Origin: Planctomycetaceae bacterium
GTDB lineage: Bacteria; Planctomycetota; Planctomycetia; Pirellulales; Thermoguttaceae
Assembly: GCA_031257725.1 (NCBI GenBank)
Contig: JAIROD010000818.1
Span: 1-6,261 of the forward strand
Length of the DNA stretch: 6,261 bases
Reading direction: 5' to 3'
Under the pieces are notes generated by a model that was not told the DNA's origin, did no database searches, and saw only the letters and a list, made by a program, of their open reading frames with translations. Below, piece by piece: positions 1 through 6,195 of this stretch (position 1 is the stretch's first letter; the number at the start of each line of letters is the position of its first letter). A program made the translations under genes and the position numbers.

Positions 1-33
1 GTCTATTTTAATTTTTATTAGTCCTGCAAGGAC
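1..33 (+). repeat. 33-bp direct repeat, left copy
   Basis: These 33 bases recur exactly at 6150-6182 in the same orientation. The repeat ends in a small palindrome, GTCCT-GCA-AGGAC (21-33). It starts at base 1, so it may extend to the left of the window. The two copies enclose all five genes including gspE, which is long for a target-site duplication and more like two members of an interspersed repeat family. Confidence 0.9.
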
Positions 34-300
34 GACACTTTATTAACCGTATGCTTTAGCATACGGATAAGGCAAACACACCACAAAGTCCCGCAGGGAC
101 GACACTTTATTGGATAAATGTATTCGATTTCTGTTTGGAAATTTTTAATTGTCTGAACGAAGAGTTTTAAAATTACCATAGTCACCTCAATCATTGTTCG
201 GACAACATTTTAAAAAGTGTCGTCCCTGCGGGACTTTATATTTTAGACATTTTATCCGTAAGCTAAAGCATACGGTTAATAAAGTGTCATCCCTGCGGGA
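22..300. repeat. Nested imperfect inverted repeats (foldback block)
   Basis: Three arm pairs nest around a centre near 177. Bases 22-70 pair with 252-300 (45 of 49). Bases 85-108 pair with 214-237 (24 of 24). Bases 149-158 pair with 196-205 (10 positions with one T-G wobble). Each arm carries the unit TCCYGCRRGGAYGACACTTT, giving two copies in each orientation at about 22-41, 89-108, 214-233 and 281-300. Each such unit contains its own short palindrome (such as GTCCC-GCA-GGGAC). The whole could fold as one long hairpin in DNA or in RNA read past gspE. No ORF of note lies in it. Confidence 0.85.
47..66. repeat. Perfect 8-bp stem hairpin CCGTATGC-TTTA-GCATACGG
   Basis: Perfect 8-bp inverted repeat with a four-base loop, 13 nt after the GTCCTGCAAGGAC palindrome. 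A near copy (one stem mismatch) lies at 256-275 in the opposite arm of the foldback block. No T-run follows, so it is not an evident intrinsic terminator. Confidence 0.8.
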
Positions 301-455
301 TTAAACTAGGTAATCATTCAAATCAAATGCAATTTGTACATGAACGGTAAGAAAACGGATTGATTGTAAAATAGACAGTTACCAATAGTGATCAATGAGA
401 TAAATTTGTGTTTCATTCCATTTTTAAATTTTCCCCTTGTAACTATTAACTAACA
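301..455. other. AT-rich intergenic spacer downstream of gspE
   Basis: Follows the gspE stop on the minus strand. I see no coding sequence, tRNA-like fold or strong hairpin with a T-run here. Its only recognisable element is the inverted GTCTATTTTA copy at 367-376. Termination of the operon, if local, may depend on the foldback structure further on. Confidence 0.5.
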
Positions 456-2153
456 TCAGTCTTCTTTTGCCATACGGATTACTTCATCAATAGACGTAAT
501 TCCGTACAAAACTTTGCGCCAACCGTTTTCGCGGAGCGTCATCATTCCGGCATTCCGTGCGGCTTTCTTAATCTCATTCGATTGCCGTCCCATACTGGCC
601 AAAAGCCGGACTTCTTCTGTTGCAATAAGTAATTCGTAAAGAGCAATTCGTCCTGAATAACCCGTGTGACGGCATTCACGGCAACCAACCGGACGATAAG
701 TATCAATTTTTTCGTCCATTATTTTTTGGTACGGAAAATCGTTTGGAATTTCCGACGGAATCGGTTCAAACTTTTCTTTGCAATGCGGACAAAGCCGCCG
801 CACTAATCGTTGCGCCATAATTCCTTCAACAGTTGTCCCGATTAAAAACGGTTCAATACCCATATCGACCATTCGTGTAAATGCTCCGGCAGCGTCATTG
901 GTGTGTAGTGTACTGAAAACCAGATGCCCCGTCAATGAGGCTTGAATTGCATTTTCCGCCGTTTCCAAATCGCGGATTTCACCAACCAACACCACATCAG
1001 GATCATGACGTAAAATCGCCCGAAGACTTGCCGCAAACGTTAATCCGACTTTGGTGTGAACCTGAATTTGATTGATTCCGTCCAGTTGATACTCAATCGG
1101 GTCTTCCGTTGTAATAATTTTCGTTGCTTCATCCTTAATCTCATTAAGCGCACTATAAAGCGTGGTCGTTTTACCGGAACCGGTTGGACCCGTTACGAGA
1201 ATAATTCCGTGCGGCTGTTTAATCAGTTTTAGAAATTGTTCGTAAATGTCTTCATCCATTCCAACGCCGCGAAGAGTGAAATCCATTCGGTCTTTGTCAA
1301 GAATACGCATGACAATTCCTTCGCCGTGTAACATTGGAATAATCGAAAGCCGTAAATCAATTTCACGGCCGGAAACTTTCAATTTGATTCGTCCGTCCTG
1401 CGGAATCCGTTTTTCGGCAATATTCAGATGCGCCATAATTTTAAGCCGACTGACAATCGCCGACTGAAAACGATTAATTTCCGACGGCATCGGTTGCGTT
1501 TGAAGAACACCGTCAATTCGGTAACGAACCTTCATACCGGATTCTTGTGCTTCAATATGAATATCGCTTGCCCGCACTTCAACCGCTTCGGTCAAAATTT
1601 CATTGACCAGCCGAACCACTGACGCTTCCTGAGCAAGTTGGGCATCACCGCTTTGATCCCACTCAATTTCATCAAGAACTTCGACATTGTCTTCAGCAAC
1701 AACCTGAGCCATAAGACCGTCAATCGTTTCCGCTCCAACACCGAGATGTGATTTAATGAGTTTACCGAGTTCAGCCGGCAGCGCAACAACCGGAATGACC
1801 GGTTGACCGGTGGCGGCGGTAACCGCGTCCATCGCGTGTAACTCCAACGGGTTCGATGTCGCGACCAAAAGCGAACCGTCCTCGTCAATCCCAACCGGAA
1901 AAATATTGTAACGATGAATTAGTTTTGCGGAAAAACCGTCGAGAACGGAATGTTCAATCTGACTTTTGGCAAGATCAACAAATCGCAAACGAAGTGTTGC
2001 CGCAAGTTCCTGATACGCTTTTTCCTCCGTCCGCACCCCAAGCGCAGGAAGAACCGATTGAAGCCGCCCCTCGTTACGCAACGACTCCCGAACAATTTGA
2101 AGTTGGGTCGGATTCAAACCAACAACATCATGAATCTCTGTAAAAACAATCAT
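456..2153 (-). CDS. gspE: GspE/PulE/PilB-family assembly ATPase (type II secretion or type IV pilus)
   Basis: Cytoplasmic hexameric ATPase that powers pseudopilus or pilus assembly at the inner membrane. Counting from the ATG at 2153 (565 aa, normal family length), an N-terminal MshEN/T2SSE_N-like region spans about residues 1-150. The catalytic core follows: Walker A GPTGSGKTT (322-330), Asp box TTEDPIEYQ (348-356), Walker B DPDVVLVGE (385-393) and His box with STLHTND (414-420). A zinc-binding pair of CxxC motifs (C455/C458 and C491/C494) is intact. An in-frame TTG directly upstream (2154-2156) would add one residue; ATG is the likelier start. No Shine-Dalgarno is visible. The start lies 10 nt after the ptuB1 stop, so it is probably co-transcribed with the defence genes or read from a promoter inside ptuB1. 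GC content in hand-counted lines (33-63%, mostly near 48%) is higher than in most of the ptu genes. GspE and PilB cannot be separated without neighbouring secretion or pilus genes, so the symbol is provisional. Confidence 0.93.
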   Translation of the reverse strand: MIVFTEIHDVVGLNPTQLQIVRESLRNEGRLQSVLPALGVRTEEKAYQELAATLRLRFVDLAKSQIEHSVLDGFSAKLIHRYNIFPVGIDEDGSLLVATSNPLELHAMDAVTAATGQPVIPVVALPAELGKLIKSHLGVGAETIDGLMAQVVAEDNVEVLDEIEWDQSGDAQLAQEASVVRLVNEILTEAVEVRASDIHIEAQESGMKVRYRIDGVLQTQPMPSEINRFQSAIVSRLKIMAHLNIAEKRIPQDGRIKLKVSGREIDLRLSIIPMLHGEGIVMRILDKDRMDFTLRGVGMDEDIYEQFLKLIKQPHGIILVTGPTGSGKTTTLYSALNEIKDEATKIITTEDPIEYQLDGINQIQVHTKVGLTFAASLRAILRHDPDVVLVGEIRDLETAENAIQASLTGHLVFSTLHTNDAAGAFTRMVDMGIEPFLIGTTVEGIMAQRLVRRLCPHCKEKFEPIPSEIPNDFPYQKIMDEKIDTYRPVGCRECRHTGYSGRIALYELLIATEEVRLLASMGRQSNEIKKAARNAGMMTLRENGWRKVLYGITSIDEVIRMAKED

Positions 2154-2163
2154 CAAATTTTAT

Positions 2164-2784
2164 TCAAAAAAAGGTACGATATTTTTCACCCGCCCATTTA
2201 ACGGTTGTCCAAAAACGAACAAACGGTTTTTGTGCCAAATAATCTGAAATCCATCGGTCAAATTCCAATAATGAAATATCGGAAAGTTTATCCATATCCT
2301 CTATAAACGTATCAATAACTTTTTTACGAGCGGAAATAAAATGTTCGGAGTCTAAATTTAATATTCGAATGGTATCATTAGCATTCTGATTCTTTCCGGT
2401 TATTTTACCACGATCTGAATAAGTAAATAAATCTTCACAATTTTCATTCAACGGAGAAATCGGAATCACCTTGCCGCCTTTTTTCGTACCGCATGATTGT
2501 GTGTAATTACAAGAACAAAAAATATTTTCATAACTGGATGCCCAATGTGCAAACTGCGAATTTCCTTTGGGTAAAAAATGTTCAATATGGCAGCGATCAT
2601 TCGTAATTCGTTCTTCACAGTAACAACAAATCTCGCCTTGTTCTGTCAAAAGTAAGTCCTTGATTTTTTGTTTCAATTCTTCCGCTTTATTATCGGATTT
2701 ATCGGCTGACCAACCTCCTCGTTGTTGCCAACGTCTAAAAAGATTTTGTGTGTTTTTATTGTTATCTTTGATAATGTGTTTCAT
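2164..2784 (-). CDS. ptuB: Septu-type HNH endonuclease, copy 1 (TIGR02646 family)
   Basis: Predicted nuclease effector of the downstream Septu module, 206 aa. The zinc/HNH core is complete to the eye: ICCYCEERI (C53, C54, C56), then HIEH (66-69) with an acidic residue before the presumed general-base His, then N87, then C90/C92 and SCGTKKG (97-103), leading into the family motif PISPL (108-112). The C-terminal half holds TIRILNL (138-144) and FWTTVKWAG (191-199), both shared with the second PtuB copy. The ATG overlaps the ptuA1 stop in ATGA, showing translational coupling. A weak GGAA sits just upstream, inside ptuA1. The gene ends in a T7 run immediately before TGA. In known Septu systems PtuB binds PtuA and degrades nucleic acid when the ATPase is triggered; that role is inferred here from family and context. 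No reverse transcriptase is visible, so a retron association is not supported. Confidence 0.88.
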   Translation of the reverse strand: MKHIIKDNNKNTQNLFRRWQQRGGWSADKSDNKAEELKQKIKDLLLTEQGEICCYCEERITNDRCHIEHFLPKGNSQFAHWASSYENIFCSCNYTQSCGTKKGGKVIPISPLNENCEDLFTYSDRGKITGKNQNANDTIRILNLDSEHFISARKKVIDTFIEDMDKLSDISLLEFDRWISDYLAQKPFVRFWTTVKWAGEKYRTFF

Positions 2785-4031
2785 TTTCCTAGTTTTTCTT
2801 TTCGATGAATAAGCAGTTCGATTTTGGCGTATTCGGGAATATCTTTTGCTTTGGTTTCCAATTCATTTTTAAGATTTTTGGCTTCAGTAAGATTGCCGTT
2901 GTCAATAGCCTCAAAAATTCGGTCGAGTTGTTTTTCAACAAATTCGTTGCGATTTTTAGTCTCCATAATGTCCGGCAAAATAACTTCGCTTGTTTGTCCA
3001 AATGTTTCATAACTTGGCGGGAATGCTTCAATTCCATTTTCACCGTCTTGAAGACAAATAATATTTTCGCTGCGGATTTCACCTAAAATTTGCGGCGAAT
3101 GAGTTGAAACGATAAATTGGCAATTCGGAAAAATTTCGGTTAATTTCGGTAAAATCATTCGTTGCCATTGCGGGTGAAGATGCAAGTCAATTTCATCAAT
3201 CAGAACAATCCCTTCACCTTCAAGCGGATTTTCAAGAGAGGGATTCGCAATTGCTAATCGTTGCGATAAATCGCCGACTACGGCAATAAGACATTTTTCA
3301 CCGTCGGATAATTGAGATATTTCAAGAGAATTACCATTTTTATCAACAACAAGACTACGTGATTTTTTTTCAACACGCAATGATGAAAAACCGTCAAGAA
3401 CACCAACAACAGCATTTTGTATCGCTTTTTTTTGAGAACAAAATCGTTTTGAAAAAGAATCTTGGAAAATTTCATTATTGTTGTTACTTGAATAAAAACA
3501 TTCCCGTATTCGGTCAAAAAACGAACGAAAATCTAACGCATTGTCTAAAGTTCCTTCCAAAGCATCAAGTTGATTGACAGCAGGATGAAAACGGTGTATT
3601 CGTTCCGACACATCGGAAATGGTACGATTCGCCGGATAATAAACAACAAGGGGAAAATTTAATGATACATTATGATCAACAACAATTTCTCGTTTTCGTT
3701 GAGCGGCAATATTTCCAAAGGCAGGTTCTGTTTCTGAAGTTTGATTTGTTTCCGAATAATGCATATTCAACAGATATTCCTCCTTAAACATTTCGCAATA
3801 CAATCCGGCAAAAATATGATTTGTTCCTTTACGTATATCGCTATACTTTATTGGCAAAGTATTTCCGTCCGAAAAAATCGGTGAACGTGAAAAAATCATC
3901 GCTATCATCTCCAACACGCTTGATTTTCCAGCACCGTTGTTACCGATAAAGACGTTCAATTTCGGATGAAGTTCCAACTCCATCTTGTGAATACCGCGAA
4001 AATTTTTAATAAGAATTTTTTTAATGTACAT
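2781..4031 (-). CDS. ptuA: Septu-type AAA/ABC-like ATPase, copy 1
   Basis: Predicted sensor/regulatory ATPase of a Septu module, 416 aa. It has the SMC/RecF-like layout: an N-terminal strand with NFRGI (10-14), Walker A GNNGAGKSS (30-38), an insert of about 200 residues, then the signature LSDGEK (241-246), Walker B GIVLIDEIDLHLHP (274-287, D279/E280) and the H-loop STHSPQ (309-314, H311). A helical tail runs from about 365 to 416. The insert carries YYPANR (131-136), matched by YYRANR in copy 2; otherwise the two inserts are hard to align. The start is supported by the MYIKKILI beginning shared with copy 2 and by an identical 19-nt upstream sequence. No Shine-Dalgarno is seen. The gene follows ptuB2 after 47 nt and overlaps ptuB1 by 4 nt. 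All ATPase motifs are intact, so the gene looks functional. OLD-like nucleases are excluded because no Toprim domain follows. Confidence 0.9.
   Translation of the reverse strand: MYIKKILIKNFRGIHKMELELHPKLNVFIGNNGAGKSSVLEMIAMIFSRSPIFSDGNTLPIKYSDIRKGTNHIFAGLYCEMFKEEYLLNMHYSETNQTSETEPAFGNIAAQRKREIVVDHNVSLNFPLVVYYPANRTISDVSERIHRFHPAVNQLDALEGTLDNALDFRSFFDRIRECFYSSNNNNEIFQDSFSKRFCSQKKAIQNAVVGVLDGFSSLRVEKKSRSLVVDKNGNSLEISQLSDGEKCLIAVVGDLSQRLAIANPSLENPLEGEGIVLIDEIDLHLHPQWQRMILPKLTEIFPNCQFIVSTHSPQILGEIRSENIICLQDGENGIEAFPPSYETFGQTSEVILPDIMETKNRNEFVEKQLDRIFEAIDNGNLTEAKNLKNELETKAKDIPEYAKIELLIHRKEKLGK
3027..3234 (-). repeat. 208-bp near-identical paralogue tract, copy in ptuA1
   Basis: Aligns without gaps to 4948-5155 with three differences (3096, 3189, 3195), all at third codon positions and synonymous. 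It encodes residues around Walker B and the H-loop. Immediately outside it the match falls to roughly two-thirds to three-quarters by eye. Confidence 0.92.
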
Positions 4032-4050
4032 AATTGTTTGTTCTTTTTTT
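3910..4050 (-). repeat. 5' leader and N-terminal coding repeat, ptuA1 copy
   Basis: 141 bp aligning without gaps to 5879-6019 with about 11 differences. It covers the first ~40 codons (through Walker A) and 19 nt of leader, AAAAAAAGAACAAACAATT before the ATG. The remaining leader (4051-4078) is unrelated to that of copy 2, so ptuA1 may lack its own promoter and depend on read-through. Confidence 0.9.
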
Positions 4051-4078
4051 TGTGTGTGTAAATGTTATAAAATGACGA

Positions 4079-4705
4079 TTAAGTATCAGCGGCATATTTT
4101 ATTGTTGTCCAAAAAGGCGTAAATTTGTTTTCGGAATTGCGTTTTAAAATGTGATTGAGCCAAACTTCAAATTCATTGTTTGTCAATTCAATTTTGTTAT
4201 TTTTTGTTTCCTGATATACCGCCAAACGTTTTTCACGTAACACTTTGGAACCATTGAGATTCAGAATACGGATTGTTTCATTGGCTTCGGTAAATTTATT
4301 ACTGTTTTTTTGCGGTAAAATTGCTCCGGTTTCTTCATCGTAAATAAAATGGAGTTCACAATCCGCGTCCAACGGAGAAATCGGAAGTTTCCGATTTTTT
4401 TGCGCATGTCCGCAAGTTTGAGGTTCACCTCTTGGATTTTCGGGACAAGAATAAAGCATGTTCCCATATTCTAAAATTAATTCGGGATGTTGTTTTCGAT
4501 CTAACAAATGTGCAATATGACCATGATTCATCGTAACTCTATTTTCACAAAAACAACAAATAGCCCCTTGTTCTTCTAACAGTATTCTTTTAACTGATTG
4601 TTTTATCGGTTTGCTGTCAAAAGTTTCCCAATCCGGCGGCGTTTGCCAATTCAATTTCCAATCACTAAATTCTTTTGGTTCTTTATTTTTTATTATTCGT
4701 TTCAT
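4079..4705 (-). CDS. ptuB: Septu-type HNH protein, copy 2, with altered active-site motif
   Basis: Partner of PtuA2, 208 aa, of the same TIGR02646-type family as copy 1: CCFCENRV (50-57), HIAH (63-66), N82, TCGHAQK (97-103), PISPL (108-112), TIRILNL (144-150) and FWTTIKYA (198-205). Two likely active-site positions differ from copy 1. The residue before the presumed catalytic His is Ala65 (GCA, 4511-4513) instead of Glu, and the position matching Lys102 of copy 1 is Gln102 (CAA, 4400-4402). Acidic residues at the first position commonly hold the metal in HNH nucleases, so activity may be reduced or altered. The reading frame is intact, arguing against a plain pseudogene. The start overlaps the ptuA2 stop (ATGA). 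A good Shine-Dalgarno AAAGGAG (4717-4723) lies 11 nt upstream, inside ptuA2. Identity to copy 1 is low outside the motifs, in contrast to their ATPases. Confidence 0.85.
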   Translation of the reverse strand: MKRIIKNKEPKEFSDWKLNWQTPPDWETFDSKPIKQSVKRILLEEQGAICCFCENRVTMNHGHIAHLLDRKQHPELILEYGNMLYSCPENPRGEPQTCGHAQKNRKLPISPLDADCELHFIYDEETGAILPQKNSNKFTEANETIRILNLNGSKVLREKRLAVYQETKNNKIELTNNEFEVWLNHILKRNSENKFTPFWTTIKYAADT

Positions 4706-6000
4706 TTACCGACAATCTCCTTTCGTGAAAGGCGTAAATCCAAACGGACTAATTCCGGAATATCGACGGCTTGTCGGCGTAATTCGTTGAGATATTGTTT
4801 CGCATTTTCAAGTTCACCTTGTTCGAGAGCCGCTGAAACGGCACTGATTTTTTCTTTTATCGAAAAATCACGTTCCGGCGTTTTCATGATATCCTCAAGT
4901 AAGACATCCGATGTTTGACCGTAAATTTCATACGACGGTACTCGATATTCAATTCCATTTTCACCGTCTTGAAGACAAATAATATTTTCGCTGCGGATTT
5001 CACCTAAAATTTGCGGAGAATGAGTTGAAACGATAAATTGGCAATTCGGAAAAATTTCGGTTAATTTCGGTAAAATCATTCGTTGCCATTGCGGGTGAAG
5101 ATGCAAGTCTATTTCGTCAATCAGAACAATCCCTTCACCTTCAAGCGGATTTTCACGTTCCGGATTTGCAATTGCCAAACGTCGGGCAATATCTCCAACC
5201 AATGCCAACAAACATTTTTCGCCGTCTGATAATTGCTCAATTCGTAATTCCTTGCCGTTTTTCATAACAACCATTCGTAACGGATTGCGGCGGCGAACTC
5301 GGACTTCGTGCATGGAATTTCCAAGAAAAGCGTTGATGGCGTTACGCACGGATTGTACTTCAAGATCATTATTTGAATTGCGGTCATCCGCTTTGGTTTC
5401 GTTTTCAAGGTCTTCACGATTCCGAAACCATTCAAAAAATTCTAAAAATTTCGTTTCTGTTAAAGCATCAATATAAGCGTCTGTTTTTTTGAAATTTCTA
5501 TTCATCCACGCTTTCAACGGAACTTCTTTAACCACTCGATTAGCACGATAATAAATGAGAACAGCAAAATTATCAGTAACATCACCCCCGTAAAGATGTT
5601 TCATAAGAGAAGTTTCACGGTCAAATACACTTTGTGTTCCGACAAGATTATTTGTTTTTTGTTGTTGTTGCTGTTTGGGCTGTTCATTTTTACCATGAGC
5701 CTGAAGAATCAAGGGAAAATCTTTTAAGTTGTTACTGGAAAGAATGCAGGACAATTCCGATCTGGTTTCACCAACAGAAATTTCAAACGCAGGAAAATCA
5801 TCGTCGGAATGTTGTAATGGATATTGCTTTTCCGTATCCCACAATTTAACAATGGGAGCAAAAAGATAGCCGACGGCATCCAACACGCTTGATTTTCCTG
5901 CGCCGTTTGTACCGATGAAAACGTTCAACTTCGGATGAAGTTCCAACTCCATTTTGCGGATACCGCGAAAATTTTCAATAAGAATTTTTTTAATGTACAT
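4702..6000 (-). CDS. ptuA: Septu-type AAA/ABC-like ATPase, copy 2 (promoter-proximal)
   Basis: Predicted Septu ATPase, 432 aa, first gene of the cluster. Domain order matches copy 1: NFRGI (10-14), Walker A GTNGAGKSS (30-38), a long insert, LSDGEK (257-262), Walker B GIVLIDEIDLHLHP (290-303, D295/E296), H-loop STHSPQ (325-330, H327) and a C-terminal helical tail. Residues 283-351 are identical to 267-335 of copy 1, and the first 40 residues differ at only four positions. The insert is about 16 residues longer than in copy 1. It contains a five-Gln run (110-114) in a low-complexity, probably disordered stretch, and YYRANR (150-155). No Shine-Dalgarno is visible; an A-rich leader identical to that of ptuA1 precedes the ATG. 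In Septu systems PtuA oligomerises, binds nucleotide and controls PtuB; phage sensing by this copy is inference only. Confidence 0.9.
   Translation of the reverse strand: MYIKKILIENFRGIRKMELELHPKLNVFIGTNGAGKSSVLDAVGYLFAPIVKLWDTEKQYPLQHSDDDFPAFEISVGETRSELSCILSSNNLKDFPLILQAHGKNEQPKQQQQQKTNNLVGTQSVFDRETSLMKHLYGGDVTDNFAVLIYYRANRVVKEVPLKAWMNRNFKKTDAYIDALTETKFLEFFEWFRNREDLENETKADDRNSNNDLEVQSVRNAINAFLGNSMHEVRVRRRNPLRMVVMKNGKELRIEQLSDGEKCLLALVGDIARRLAIANPERENPLEGEGIVLIDEIDLHLHPQWQRMILPKLTEIFPNCQFIVSTHSPQILGEIRSENIICLQDGENGIEYRVPSYEIYGQTSDVLLEDIMKTPERDFSIKEKISAVSAALEQGELENAKQYLNELRRQAVDIPELVRLDLRLSRKEIVGK
4948..5155 (-). repeat. 208-bp near-identical paralogue tract, copy in ptuA2
   Basis: Partner of 3027-3234, with variant bases at 5017, 5110 and 5116. 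Such identity in synonymous sites, beside diverged flanks, suggests recent gene conversion rather than selection on protein alone. Confidence 0.92.
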
Positions 6001-6019
6001 AATTGTTTGTTCTTTTTTT
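5879..6019 (-). repeat. 5' leader and N-terminal coding repeat, ptuA2 copy
   Basis: Partner of 3910-4050. The strict conservation of the last 19 nt before the start, with no Shine-Dalgarno in it, suggests either duplication remnant or a shared A-rich translation signal. Confidence 0.9.
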
Positions 6020-6021
6020 GT

Positions 6022-6048
6022 AATATATCAGTGGAATTTGCAAAGCAA
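6022..6048 (-). promoter_or_regulatory. Weak candidate promoter for the ptuA2 operon
   Basis: On the minus strand TTGCTT (6043-6048) and TATATT (6022-6027) are separated by 15 nt, shorter than the usual 17. It would give a leader of about 15-20 nt before the ptuA2 ATG. It is the best-placed sigma70-like pair seen, but the region is AT-rich and chance matches are likely. Confidence 0.3.
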
Positions 6049-6059
6049 GTTTATACAAA

Positions 6060-6081
6060 CCTTATTTTCACCTTATTTTCA
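6060..6081. repeat. Two tandem 11-bp repeats upstream of ptuA2
   Basis: CCTTATTTTCA occurs twice back to back (6060-6070, 6071-6081). The 11-bp period would place both on the same DNA face, just upstream of the candidate promoter, where a regulator could bind. Function is inference. Confidence 0.5.
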
Positions 6082-6101
6082 AACAAAACCATTCACCAAA
6101 A

Positions 6102-6146
6102 CAACCTTAGTAGCAAAAAAAGGATTCCCTACAACCAACCTTAGTA
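6102..6146. repeat. Pair of 11-bp direct repeats CAACCTTAGTA
   Basis: Copies at 6102-6112 and 6136-6146, with a 34-bp period (about three helical turns). They lie between the 33-bp repeat and the tandem repeats upstream of ptuA2. They could be operator half-sites or a small insertion scar; nothing in the window distinguishes these. Confidence 0.4.
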
Positions 6147-6149
6147 ACC

Positions 6150-6182
6150 GTCTATTTTAATTTTTATTAGTCCTGCAAGGAC
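6150..6182 (+). repeat. 33-bp direct repeat, right copy
   Basis: Exact second copy of bases 1-33. Identity stops abruptly at both measurable ends: after the palindrome GTCCTGCAAGGAC (6170-6182) the next base differs from the left copy. The base order GTAAC + one base + GTCTATTTTA (6144-6159) also occurs inverted at 367-382 with one mismatch. Confidence 0.9.
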
Positions 6183-6195
6183 ATTTCCAATGTAG

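Larger units (their letters stand above)
1..376. mobile_element. Possible MITE-like element bounded by 10-bp inverted termini
   Basis: GTCTATTTTA at 1-10 is perfectly inverted at 367-376 (TAAAATAGAC), enclosing the foldback block. The termini are not equidistant from the inner arms (about 11 bp on the left, 66 bp on the right), and the AT-rich 10-mer is weak evidence alone. No transposase or target duplication can be seen. Confidence 0.3.

Noticed and set aside
1..300. CRISPR array
   Set aside because: The repeated unit occurs in both orientations with irregular gaps and palindromic symmetry, and there are no cas genes or regular spacers.
2157..2172. Programmed frameshift at the T7 run ending ptuB1 that could fuse it to gspE
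   Set aside because: The stop follows directly, ptuB1 has its expected length, and gspE has its own complete N-terminal domain and start.
1246..2201. Plus-strand ORFs antisense to gspE
   Set aside because: They are out-of-frame shadows of the clearly coding minus-strand gene, with no conserved motifs.
5661..5676. Trinucleotide repeat encoding five Gln in PtuA2 as a phase-variable site
   Set aside because: Only five units with a mixed CAG/CAA make-up and a period of three, so slippage would not change frame. It is best read as a low-complexity linker.
2164..6000. Retron with Septu effectors
   Set aside because: TIGR02646 HNH genes occur with retrons, but no reverse transcriptase or recognisable msr-msd RNA region is present between or beside the modules.
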